In this document: positions 8,701 to 17,300 of the stretch, one piece after another | How positions within the stretch are numbered: the stretch's first letter is position 1 | Layout: the number at the start of each line of letters is the position of its first letter | Program-made: the position numbers and the translations under genes | The notes under the pieces: model-generated | Told to the model about the DNA's origin: nothing | Databases searched by the model: none | The model's input: the letters and a program-made list of their open reading frames with translations, nothing else | Source: Pseudo-nitzschia pungens | Taxonomy: Eukaryota; Bacillariophyta; Bacillariophyceae; Bacillariales; Bacillariaceae | Length of the DNA stretch: 64,000 nucleotides | Direction of reading: 5' to 3' | NCBI GenBank assembly: GCA_037355855.1 | Contig: CM074763.1 | Span: forward strand, 1,054,001 to 1,118,000

Positions 8701-11216
8701 AAACAGAATCAGTCGGGTCCGATGATGGAGCTTCAGACCATTCTTTCCAGCCAGACGACGATTCCACCGTGGACACTGATATTAGTGGGTCGATCGACGA
8801 CGCTGAACTTACCGACATCCGTCTGGACATGGACAACAATCACGAGGAGGACCAGTCGGGAAGTGACACCGAGAGTGCATCAAACCACGACCACGATGAG
8901 CCACATCATGGTGATATCAGTATTGCCAGTGTCCCAAAAGAAGTGAGTGATGGGGAAAGTTATGGTGATGGGGAAAGTTGTGCTGAGAGTGCCAGCTACG
9001 CGACTAATGACGACGAAGCGTTGGATCACGACACCGTGTCGGTTGGAGCGGCAGACGCAACCGACAGGCGCAGTCCCGCACCGCCAGTATGTAACAACGA
9101 CCGTGTGGCGAGCCCCAATGCATGTGACATGACTAACAGCACGCCGGACGGCGACGAAACGGACGCGACCGGCGACGGGACAGCAAGCGGAAGCGAAGAC
9201 GGAAATCCACTCGCAGAAGCAAGCGAAGATATTGACCACCACAGTATTACAGATACAGATAACACGGAGGAGCGCTCGACAATGACGCTAAGACCAAGGG
9301 TTACCCGAGGACACAACAAGTTTGGCACAGCAGATGGATTCGAATCCAACGTACATCACAGAGCCCACACGTCGGTGCACGCCGATGTCTTCTCTGGGGG
9401 GTTCAAGCGGGCCGTGAAGCGCCTGGAAAGGGTGCACGCCCAGTATGTTTTCATATCAAATGCTATTGCATCATACAACAACATTGACGCATCCCTAGTC
9501 ACCAAGCAGTACGGCATTAAGGCGGGCTTGAAACTGTTCGGGGCGGCAGGGGTCGAGGCGGTCCTGACCGAGCTGAAGCAGTTACACGAGCGAGAAGTGG
9601 TACACCCGGTGGATGTCAGGGACCTTACTCGCGAGGAAATCAAGCGAGCACTCCCATACCTAATGTTCCTGAAGAGAAAGCGATGTGGGAAGATCAAGGC
9701 AAGGGGTTGTGCTGATGGTCGCACACAGCGCGACTTCATCTCCCGGGAGGATACCTACTCACCAACTGTCTCCCTACATGGACTAATGCTGACCTGCCTC
9801 ATCGACGCAATTGAAGGGCGCGATGTCGCCACAGCTGATATACCCGGGGCTTTCCTACAAACGCCAATGCCAGAAGGAGAGATTGTCCACATCCGATTTG
9901 ATGGTCCAATGGCAGAGCTGCTGGCCAGAATCGATCCAGCCACATATCGAAAGCACATGCTCGACCGCAAAGGGCACAAGGTCCTGTACACGCAAGCCGA
10001 CAAGGCCATCTACGGGACACTCAGAGCGGCGTTACTTTTTTGGGAGCGCTTGTCTGGACAACTCACTCAGTGGGGGTTTGAACTTAATCCATATGACTCA
10101 TGCACAGCAAACAAGATAATCAATGGACACCAGTGTACAATTGTCTGGCACGTTGATGACCTAAAGATCTCTCACAAGGACCCAAAGGTTGTGAGCAAAA
10201 TCCTGGATGACTTGAACAGTGTGTTTGGCATTGAGGCACCTCTGACAGTCACGCGTGGCCGAGTCCACGACTATGTTGGGATGACAATCGACTATAGTGA
10301 CCCGGGGAAGGTAAAGTTCAGCATGTTTGACTATTTGGAAGGGATCGTCAGCGAGATACCGAAGGAACTCCAAGAACAGAGGTTTATCCCAACACCAGCC
10401 TCAGACCATCTATTCAAGGCCAACCCAGATGGAGTAAAACTGACGCGCCGAGACGCTGACACGTTCCACAAGCACGTGGCACAACTCCTGTTCGCAAGCA
10501 AGCGAGCACGGCCCGACATACAAACAGCGATTGCATTCCTCTGCACCCGCGTTGCTGACCCAGACGAGGATGACTGGAAGAAGCTCAAGCGCGTCCTGGG
10601 TTATGTGAAAGAGACCATCTTTCTACCTCTGGTTTTGGGCTGGGACAACACCGGCAGCGCCTACTGGTATGTGGACGCATCATTCGCTGTACACACAGAC
10701 ATGAAGAGCCATACCGGTGGTGTTTTAACATTCGGACAAGGGGCTGTACTAGCAGTCTCAACAAAGCAAAAGCTAAATACCAAGAGCTCAACAGAGGCCG
10801 AGTTGGTGGGAGTCGATGATACACTACCATATAATCTGTGGTGCCACTATTATTTGGAATGGCAGGGATACGCTGCACAGATCGACCGTGGAGTTAACAA
10901 GGACGCCACCAACTATCTTGGTAAGGACAATATCCTAAATCAAGACAATACAAGTGCGATGAAGCTGGAGATGAACGGGAAATCATCCAGTACCAAGCGC
11001 ACCAGACACATTAATATCCGTTACTTCCTTATCACAGACCGAGTGAAGAATGGAGAAATATCCATACAGTATTGCCCAACTGGGGAGATGCTGGCAGACT
11101 ATTTCACAAAGCCCCTCCAAGGATCTCTTTTCCGAAAGTTCCGGAACACCATCATGGGTGTTAGTGAAAAGGAATTCATGGCCTACAAGAGACAATATGA
11201 GGAAAGGAAGGCATAA
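5781..11216 (+). CDS. Copia gag-pol polyprotein (1,811 aa)
   Basis: One open frame from ATG 5781. The N-terminal about 480 residues are Gag-like (Ser/Asn/Gly-rich start, helical capsid-like middle); I see no CCHC zinc knuckle. An aspartic protease follows with LLDSQAT near residue 500, where the usual DSG/DTG is DSQ. The integrase core shows D (SIDIF, about 718), D (GDNEF, about 778) and E (YVERD, about 808). A long acidic Ser/Asp/Thr linker (about 960-1,170) separates it from the reverse transcriptase, with GAFLQT near 1,357 and HVDD near 1,457 in place of YVDD. RNase H shows YVDASFAV (about 1,628), KSSTEAELVG and TRHINIRY, ending with ADYFTKPLQG. No stop or frame break. Expression is probably from the 5' LTR with a 133-nt leader. 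Confidence 0.95.
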   Translation: MDQLNTPNTPKSPDATSTLTSNNQSSGRSRNRNRRGNSNNSSTGSGSNERKATDRKTDRKFTGLDQDELKGIVIDGSKSGQYDKLFEGLKIVAGKNNPKVKTTLINMKKLTEEDFQPPMPKPEQYSTSSPDGTTLVDQDKKRLLEELWVKKGERSAKKFEDYCEDLTSLFSTIEGQLSPGVRQQLKTNEQWGDTELNQDTLKLLVILREYCYRDSATKVHPMVDTINKIYKFFSCRQDGTKDAATYAEETKARLDVLTSAGISIRSKAMIKLALANSFQGKTYEDYEGMSTEDQSKVHRVMEEMLLSVVIVNGSNNKLHRNLSGVLKDNYSLGNDVYPTSQPKALELLNQYKSTRSSGGQGNNKKTDGTADGAALVTNGIETSVTKEDHSSDDDSTRSEPSIGCNISDAAQVLMAALDDDSDTEDELCFVQTFSTMESNSADQNPRSEGSDLTPEDSRSAARMEESTVKPRSGEDDEEDYQGEHIFSQHAAGFINPYWVLLDSQATCNCVSNPDLLKNIQVHPDGKKIRIHCNAGVVLVDKIGELPGFGTVWYQEGGMANILSLSLVSNMYRVTLDTGIAQSFFVHKHDGSTRQFRRADSGLYYCDLRTTHGTVLAITSVEGQKELYSDLDVRRATKARKLQDTLGFPSKKEFLKLIDNNILLNCPVTRRDVLIADDIFGLNTNIIKGKSVRRQPAHVREDIDPVPFAILHRYRDVTISIDIFTVNGIKFFRSVSRHLYFRTVSAIEDASQSTIERTLSAIVGLYSGRGFVVTCISGDNEFNCLAEGLLARNPPIRFEGVARNQHEPYVERDNRTCKERIRCLFASVPFRRLPRRMTIDMVAAAIFWLNNWCNSVGVSSTISPRQLMTGVRLDAGKHCKFQFGDYVLGHEDASNNTMEPRARDAIYLRPTGDRGGALYLFDLKTGRRIRRQTATAAHMTDTIVTRVEQIAREQNAPIGVVFGNKDGDTTILDLETESVGSDDGASDHSFQPDDDSTVDTDISGSIDDAELTDIRLDMDNNHEEDQSGSDTESASNHDHDEPHHGDISIASVPKEVSDGESYGDGESCAESASYATNDDEALDHDTVSVGAADATDRRSPAPPVCNNDRVASPNACDMTNSTPDGDETDATGDGTASGSEDGNPLAEASEDIDHHSITDTDNTEERSTMTLRPRVTRGHNKFGTADGFESNVHHRAHTSVHADVFSGGFKRAVKRLERVHAQYVFISNAIASYNNIDASLVTKQYGIKAGLKLFGAAGVEAVLTELKQLHEREVVHPVDVRDLTREEIKRALPYLMFLKRKRCGKIKARGCADGRTQRDFISREDTYSPTVSLHGLMLTCLIDAIEGRDVATADIPGAFLQTPMPEGEIVHIRFDGPMAELLARIDPATYRKHMLDRKGHKVLYTQADKAIYGTLRAALLFWERLSGQLTQWGFELNPYDSCTANKIINGHQCTIVWHVDDLKISHKDPKVVSKILDDLNSVFGIEAPLTVTRGRVHDYVGMTIDYSDPGKVKFSMFDYLEGIVSEIPKELQEQRFIPTPASDHLFKANPDGVKLTRRDADTFHKHVAQLLFASKRARPDIQTAIAFLCTRVADPDEDDWKKLKRVLGYVKETIFLPLVLGWDNTGSAYWYVDASFAVHTDMKSHTGGVLTFGQGAVLAVSTKQKLNTKSSTEAELVGVDDTLPYNLWCHYYLEWQGYAAQIDRGVNKDATNYLGKDNILNQDNTSAMKLEMNGKSSSTKRTRHINIRYFLITDRVKNGEISIQYCPTGEMLADYFTKPLQGSLFRKFRNTIMGVSEKEFMAYKRQYEERKA

Positions 11217-11272
11217 TAAGTATTATCTATTCGATGATGTGCTTGTGGGCACACCAACGAGTAGCAGGAGTG

Positions 11273-11527
11273 TGTTGGGATATGCCTTATTCCTCTAGGG
11301 ACAAGGCCATACACATATATGGTATGAGAGGACAGAGAGCTGGGCGGTGCATGACAGACCGATTCCCGACCACATAAATAATATGTGGTGACAAATCTGT
11401 GATACCGGACAGCCAAGCTACCACTCACCATTTTACCAACAAACCCATAGTTTAATTTCTTGTATCTAACCAACAGAGTTTATTTGATCTCTTTAAGGTT
11501 TTCGTAGAACTCCTACTGAATTCAACA
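11273..11527 (+). repeat. Copia 3' LTR (255 bp)
   Basis: Identical over its full length to 5393-5647. It is preceded by the purine-rich AGCAGGAGTG (11263-11272), the likely polypurine tract for plus-strand priming, although it is short and interrupted. Confidence 0.95.
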
Positions 11528-11532
11528 ACAAT
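11528..11532. repeat. Copia target-site duplication, right copy (ACAAT)
   Basis: Matches 5388-5392. One copy belongs to the original Tyr-Asn codons of the interrupted gene. Confidence 0.95.
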
Positions 11533-11826
11533 CGTCGGAAATGGAACAACCAAGACAAAGCTGAGTTATCGAGTTCCACAGGCTCGCCGACATCAGAGGC
11601 ATCTACATTTGCATATTACTACGCTCAATTTGTCTGGGCAGATCTGACACCTGAAGCTCGAAGTGCAGCTGAGTACTTGGGATACTCAGAACAAATGTGG
11701 GACACGTCTCAATATTTGCCCCTCTTGCAAACGAAATGGAATGATTTGTCCGATACACAACGAGCTGCAGCGGAGACTCTTGGCTATGACAGAGAAATAT
11801 GGAATCACGCTTCTAGATACCTATAG

Positions 11827-13061
11827 AGCGACCAAACTCAATCGACACACTACAAAGAACGGTACCGGTAGAAATCGGAAAGAGTTTGTTTCTCTTTCAT
11901 GCCTCGACTCACCTCGAAGTGATGGAACCCCGATTGAGCCCAATGACTGCAAAACAGAAAAAGAAAAATGACAAGCATTGGCAATGAAACATAGAGGCCC
12001 TTTGCTTCAGTAGTTACTTATGCATTTAAGAAATTCTTAATTGAAATACATACATTCCGGAAGACATTCGGTTCAAAATACTATCTGTTGAAGTTTCATT
12101 TTTGTTTCGATCGCACAATGACGATCATTCCTCGGAAAACAAAACATCAATTAGTTGTGGATTTATTCCAGTCACTGCTATTGGATTAATCCATCGTCAA
12201 AGTTACTTGTACATTAGTCAAATCAAACTGATAGAAAAGAAGTGCGGTACGGTACGGTATTTTGTAACTTAGGTGAAGAGAGATCCGTTGTGGAACAAGG
12301 AAATTTCTTTGGTTTCGGACCGAAAAGCGTGTCAATATTTGAATGTGATTGGAATCACGGATACAGTTGTTTGACCGTTAGAAAAGTTCTATAAACAAAT
12401 CTTTGATTTCTAAGATCTACATCAATTTCCCCTTAAGCAGAAAGGAGGGTGTAAAGTGGGATAAAGGAATTGGAATCGAAAGAAAACTTGAAATCCGATT
12501 TTGTGAAAAATTTTCTCACGTGCGTTTCTCGCACTCGACACAACCCAAATAACAAAGCAACTATGATTCCAAATTCCGAGATCTTCCCTCGAACGTCTTT
12601 GACATCTCACATGGGAATCTTGTCTTTTGATTGATCGGAACCAGTGGCGAGTGCTCCGTAACCATCTGATAAGAAAACAGCTTACGATCAAATTCGAACA
12701 CGAATGCAATTGGCTCAATGCCTCTATCGAATACCGAGTTTTACGAAGTATTTCATTACTAAGATTCATGGTGATTCTGTCAACTCCAACTGCTCTACGT
12801 CTCGAAGGCGGTGATTCAGCAGGCCTTTTACTTGTTGTACCGTAGCGAAGTACCGGTGGCGTGCATCTTGTGTTAAATCGTGGAAATATCGGTACCGTAG
12901 TCGAGTAAGAAGATTTATTTGATGTTGTCACGAAAAATCAAATGTTTGCTCGCATCGCCGTGTTGTATCAACAATAAAGCAAAAATGTATTCCTCTTTTC
13001 TCATAAAAGAAGTCTCGCTGCAAAAACAATCAACTCAACTTTCTGGGAAAATTGCGATAGA
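11827..13061. other. Intergenic, no gene recognised
   Basis: AT-rich spacer with scattered GGTACGGTA and TACCGTA words (e.g. 12243-12260, 12838-12900). The longest frame (12422-12931, - strand) has no recognisable motif. Confidence 0.5.
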
Positions 13062-15009
13062 ATGACTTACGTTCCTCCCCAAACCCCTCCGCGCACCAAT
13101 GTGGGTCGCAGTGCTCGCCTTGCCGAAGCAGTCCTCGCCCCTCAAGCCATCGTTGAAGAAGTCACTTCCGGTCTGTTGAATGGGCATCCTTCCGCTGATG
13201 AGATTTCGGTCGATCTTGCGGAGCATCACGAAGCTCTCATCGGTGACGAGTTTCGCAATCCCACGAACATCATTAAGCAACCCACGCTTGCTACCCTCGG
13301 AGAGACCCCTTTCGCCAGCGACGGAGAAGAAGTAGAGCACCATCGCATCGTGGCGACCGAAATTGTCAAGGATCCTCTGCAATTCGACTCCGTGGACAAC
13401 ATCCTCCAAAATGCTATTGTCCTTCTCGATCCGTAAGTCAAAATCGCCTGATACCTCTGGCATTTTTGTCGCCGATCAATTTTCTCATTGCTAATCCATA
13501 TCAATTTTCTCATTTCTAATCCATGTTCCAATCTATTATTTCCCTCTCAAACCCATCGGCAGTCGAATTCCAGATTGTATCCACCTCATCGAAGCCAGTA
13601 AAAGGCGTGGTCTCATGGTTATGGCCGTTGTACCGAAACCAAATGACGGTAGCAAGCACCTCAATTACTATCCTACTGCAGAAGGACTCCTTGAAGTTGG
13701 CATCCACCAAGTCTACGAGCCTCCATTGGGCAGCAAGTTCGATATCGTCGAATGCGCTGCCCATTTGAAGACCATTGAGTCCCAGCAGAACCTGCGATTT
13801 TTGGGTGTAGTCCCTTGTCGTGAGGCAGCCGTGGATTTCTCCGATATCCTTGGAGCTCTTTTGGGACTCGCTGTCGTTAACGACTTGGGACTCACCAGTG
13901 CTCGTCGTGACAAGGGTTTGATGAAGGTGGCAGTTGCCAACGCAGGCTTGAGAGTGGCCAAGTACGCTCGCCTTACTCAGGGAAATGGCAGAGATGTAGC
14001 GAGTGCTGTTGAGGGTTTGGAATTGGAGTACCCTGTCGTCGTCAAAACTCCTAGGGGTATGGGTACCCAAGACGTCTTCATTTGCAAGACCGAAGAAGAA
14101 GCAGTTGCGGCCACAACGAAGATCGTGAGAAACGTCGGACCCGACGGAAGAAAGACACAATACGCACTGCTCGAAGAATACATTACAGGCGAAGAGTTCG
14201 CTGTGAATTTGATTGCCAGTCCCACCACACCTCGTGGTGTCCAAGTTACTGATATCTGGATGTACCACAAAATCAACACTGATGGGGTAAGTTGTTGGCA
14301 AATTGTATACCTCTCCCAGCAACAATAGCAAATTGTATACCTCTCCCAGCAACAATAGGAGCTGCAATTTTTCTTCTCTCACAAACAAATTCTGACGCTT
14401 CATGTTTCTCTCGAATTTGACATTGTTTAGACCATGGTGAATACCTACCAAGAAATGGTTGACCCTCACGACAGAGCTTATGCTTCGCTTGTTAAGTATG
14501 CTGAAGGAGTGTGCCGTGCGGTTGGTATCAAATATGGAGTGGGTCATTGTGAAATCAAGGTCAAATGGGACGAGAAAAAGAAAGTATGGGTTGACCCGGT
14601 GATGATTGAGATTGCTGGTCGATTGGCTGGAGGTCGCAAGTCTATCATGGCTGAAGCAACCATTCCTGGATGGCACCCTTTTGATGCCATGGTCGATGCT
14701 CACTGTGGATTCCCCGTCCGAGTGCCTCCTTCGTTCAGTCCTAAGAAGAAGGCAGCTCATGTCTACGTTCCATCCGACAAGAATGGCATCGTTAAGAGCT
14801 TTGGGGGTGACGACTTTGACCGTTTGTCAACCTACAATGACCACGTCATGTTGCGCAAAGTTGGTGACAAAATTGTGCGAGCGAGGGATCTCATGTCGTT
14901 TGCGGCCCATTTGTGGCTCATCGGAGATGCTGATGATGTTACGAGGGATGCCTTGCTATCGCGTGAAGAATTCAAAGTGGAAGTGGAAGACGAACCCACA
15001 CCAGAGTAA
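13062..15009 (+). CDS. ATP-grasp domain enzyme, three exons (557 aa)
   Basis: Exons 13062-13432, 13563-14286 and 14431-15009. Both introns (130 and 144 nt) have GTAAGT donors; the first joins in phase 2, the second in phase 0. The centre looks like an ATP-grasp fold: VVVKTPRGMGTQDV (nucleotide-binding lid, about residues 280-295), then YALLEEYITGEEFAVNLIA and a metal-site region around GVGHCEIKVKW...VMIEIAGRLAGG. This is the architecture of carboxylate-amine ligases such as L-amino-acid ligases, biotin carboxylase and carbamoyl-phosphate synthase domains. Substrate cannot be named. The N-terminal exon includes SARLAEAVLAP and an acidic stretch, with no clear targeting signal. Both introns contain internal tandem duplications. 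Confidence 0.85.
13475..13524 (+). repeat. 25-bp tandem duplication in ATP-grasp intron 1
   Basis: Two adjacent 25-bp units (13475-13499 and 13500-13524), starting ATCAATTTTCTCATT, differ at one base. They fill much of the intron just before the acceptor. Confidence 0.85.
14298..14357 (+). repeat. 30-bp tandem duplication in ATP-grasp intron 2
   Basis: Two identical 30-bp units (14298-14327 and 14328-14357), starting GCAAATTGTATACCTC, directly after the donor site. The absence of differences points to a recent duplication. Confidence 0.9.
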
Positions 15010-15910
15010 AAGAAACACGAACCAATGCACAAGAGTACCGACCTGATTCCGCTCCCAGGAGATGCCAATTACATAACTTTCAAAGAAATCCCGTGAAAAA
15101 TATTGTACCAAAACATCACTATAGACCACTGTCATAAATAATGATAAAGATGAAGATTCGTATTACGCACAGCTATGTCAATTAGTTCACTATTGAATAA
15201 TAAAAGCAGATCGGTGAACTTGGACCAACCACATCAGCAGCATATGGAAACTACAGAAGTTCCCAAGGAAAATATTCTTGAAGACTACCACGAGGAAAAC
15301 TGGATTTCGAAATAGAAAACACGACAAAAGAAGGTAAACTACTTCTACTTCGCAAAAAGTCTTTGTCTTTCTTGTCAGAATTACTCAGGTTTCCTATTGG
15401 GCATTTGTGTGTTGTTGGAGGAGGACGACACTGGATACTGCTAGTAAGTTACTGGTAACTACTTCGTAATCTTACTTTTTTCTCTTCTATGAATAAGAGA
15501 AGTCGGCTCATCGTCGGTACGTTTGGTGGGTTGGGGTTGGGGTTAAACCTTACTCGTACGTTCGTATGATGTAATAGTGTTCATTGGTTGGTTCGTTTGT
15601 TACACGTAATTACTGTACTTCCATAGTTTTTGTTTTCAAGTCGTTATGATTGCCTTGTGTTTGTGTTGAGATCTAAACTGTCAACATCAAAAATTTGAAA
15701 ATACTCTTTGATCTGGTATTCGACTTAGACACAACAAAGATCCGACTATCCGACGTCCGACGTCCGACGTCGTACTCGATGAAGCTTGTAATCCACCCTC
15801 CGATGAACGGCGAATCATCCATCCAACAAGCGGCGACAATACAGAGCATCTTGCATACTGCCGAAAAGCTTCGCTGACAAATTCTTACCGAATCATCAAT
15901 AGCAAAAACG
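15010..15910. other. Intergenic, no gene recognised
   Basis: Spacer between two same-strand genes. AT-rich, with a short GACGTCC-type direct repeat (CCGACGT words near 15750-15771). No gene or RNA recognised. Confidence 0.5.
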
Positions 15911-17101
15911 ATGAACGACCGAAAAAGAACGATGCGACGAGTTGCATCGGCGGTGGCCTTGGCCATACTTAGCTCTACTGGCTCGGGGGCAAAATTATCT
16001 TCAACCCATTTGGACCCGACGCCCCAGCATCAATACCAGCACCCATCGGAGCATTTGCATGATCTTCTTTCGAAGGCAAGACAGCAACAGCGAGCGATGC
16101 GGGTGGTTGGGGTCCACGATGCTCTATCTGCTCGGATCGTGCAGCAGCAGCACGAATTGAAGCTACTGCAATACAAGGAGGAGAACGAATTGTCTCCCGG
16201 CGCGGGTCCGGCTCCCGCTGGGATGGGACTCTTTGTGAGTGGATTTGGTGTTTCGGCTGCCAGACTTGGACGACCGGACATGTCGATCTTAACACGCTAC
16301 GAAGTCGAGGACACCGCCCGGAACATCATCCAGGCGATTTCACACGCGTCGTCGCCTTCCTCTTCCCGCCTGAGTCAAGCACCACCGGTGATTGTGGATG
16401 GAGACACGGGGTTCGGTGGAACCGCCAACATGCGCGAAACAATCCGTCGAATGGCTGCTACCAAAGCTGCTGCCATTACTATCGAGGACCAGGTCTTTCC
16501 GAAGAGGTGCACCTACATTGCCGGCTCCGGAATCAATATCGTGTCAAGGTCCGATGCCATCGATCGGGTCCGAACGGCGCTGGCGGCGCAAACTGAGGCA
16601 GAGGAAATCGACGGGAACCGAATGTCGATTGTGGCTAGGACCGATTGCCGTATGGCCTTTGGCCTAGACGAGGCAATAGAACGTTGCCTGGCCTTTCAGG
16701 AAATGGGTGCCGACATTGTGTACGCAGAAAATCTGCAAAGCAAGGAGGAATACCTCGACCTTCGAAAAGCAATAATTGGGGGCAACAATTTCGAAGATGC
16801 TTCCGTGACCAACAGCATAGCTCCCATGATACTAGCGCAGTTTCAGACAGGAAAAAAGGACCAGCGGTTGTATTCAGTGGACGAAGTGAGTTCGATGGGG
16901 TACGAGATGACCCTCTACGGCGTGAGCGGTCTACAGGCTACTGTTTCTGCTCTACAATCAGTGGCATTCGAACTCTTTCATGACGAAGGAAGCAACGCTG
17001 GCATTGTCTCATCCACACAGTTGGCTTCCTTGAACGAAATCAAGGACGTCGTTGGTTTTTCCGATCTAGATTCATTCGAACAAAACTACGGATGTACCTG
17101 A
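15911..17101 (+). CDS. Isocitrate lyase/PEP mutase superfamily enzyme (396 aa), probably secretory-pathway targeted
   Basis: Single exon from ATG 15911. Residues about 9-28 (MRRVASAVALAILSSTGSGA) look like a signal peptide, so the protein probably enters the ER or a plastid. The domain is recognisable by IVDGDTGFGGTANM (about residues 159-172), the metal-binding phosphonate/isocitrate lyase motif. It is followed by ITIEDQVFPKRC (about 188-199), which corresponds to the EDQ..PK(R/K)C catalytic loop, and IVARTDCRMAFGLDEAIERC. These fit the PEP mutase / 2-methylisocitrate lyase / oxaloacetate-decarboxylase branch, which cleaves or forms C-C or C-P bonds in 2-oxo or 2-hydroxy dicarboxylic acids. 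The exact substrate is not decidable. Its stop is 199 bp from that of the convergent 989-aa gene. Confidence 0.85.
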   Translation: MNDRKRTMRRVASAVALAILSSTGSGAKLSSTHLDPTPQHQYQHPSEHLHDLLSKARQQQRAMRVVGVHDALSARIVQQQHELKLLQYKEENELSPGAGPAPAGMGLFVSGFGVSAARLGRPDMSILTRYEVEDTARNIIQAISHASSPSSSRLSQAPPVIVDGDTGFGGTANMRETIRRMAATKAAAITIEDQVFPKRCTYIAGSGINIVSRSDAIDRVRTALAAQTEAEEIDGNRMSIVARTDCRMAFGLDEAIERCLAFQEMGADIVYAENLQSKEEYLDLRKAIIGGNNFEDASVTNSIAPMILAQFQTGKKDQRLYSVDEVSSMGYEMTLYGVSGLQATVSALQSVAFELFHDEGSNAGIVSSTQLASLNEIKDVVGFSDLDSFEQNYGCT

Positions 17102-17300
17102 CAGAAAGAAATAATGTCAACTCCGAATCCGAATCTAAACATCATTTATAGATAGACCTTTTTTCTTGGTCGTTTCGAAATGATTGCATTCGTTCACCAC
17201 AACTTGGACGCATTTCAAGCAAGACATTAGACGGTGACTACCACCATCCACTGCGTCGCTCCCATACACAATCCATTCGTTCGAGTGCTTCATACCAATC

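Larger units (their letters stand above)
5393..11527 (+). mobile_element. Complete Ty1/Copia LTR retrotransposon (6,135 bp)
   Basis: The element is bounded by two 255-bp LTRs starting TGTTGGGATA and ending AATTCAACA. I compared them line by line and saw no difference. Flanking ACAAT duplications show it is still at its original insertion site. One uninterrupted 1,811-codon gag-pol frame lies between the LTRs with protease, integrase, reverse transcriptase and RNase H in Copia order. Identical LTRs plus an open frame indicate a very recent insertion and a possibly active copy. The HVDD catalytic box fits diatom Copia (CoDi-type) lineages; the exact lineage is not assigned. It inactivates the W/LGY-repeat gene. 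Confidence 0.97.
4952..11826 (+). pseudogene. Membrane-anchored W/LGY-repeat protein gene, split by a Copia element
   Basis: The gene starts at ATG 4952 (MKFSNKTT), reads to 5392, is interrupted by the Copia element, and resumes in the same frame at 11533 to TAG at 11824-11826. Without the insert and one target-duplication copy there are 147 + 97 codons (244 aa), phase 0. Residues about 8-25 form a signal-anchor (TLTFVLIAATIVVVLFVSAF). The rest carries four copies of a roughly 22-residue motif, W-x-x-L-[ST/P]-x4-[RQ]-x-A-A-x-x-[LV]-[GD]-Y-x4-W. Copies begin near WDDLPEN, WSELTRE, WADLTPE and WNDLSDT. The insertion lies in the second repeat, at the Asn codon after VGY. The interrupted allele would read into the LTR and stop at 5497. 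I know no function for the repeat; it looks like a secreted or surface binding module. Confidence 0.75.

Noticed and set aside
8432..9349. Long antisense frames inside the Copia gag-pol gene
   Set aside because: They mirror the acidic Ser/Asp-rich linker of the sense protein and have no conserved motifs of their own.
12422..12931. 169-codon frame on the - strand
   Set aside because: No recognisable motif, low-complexity composition and no splice or start context; treated as chance.
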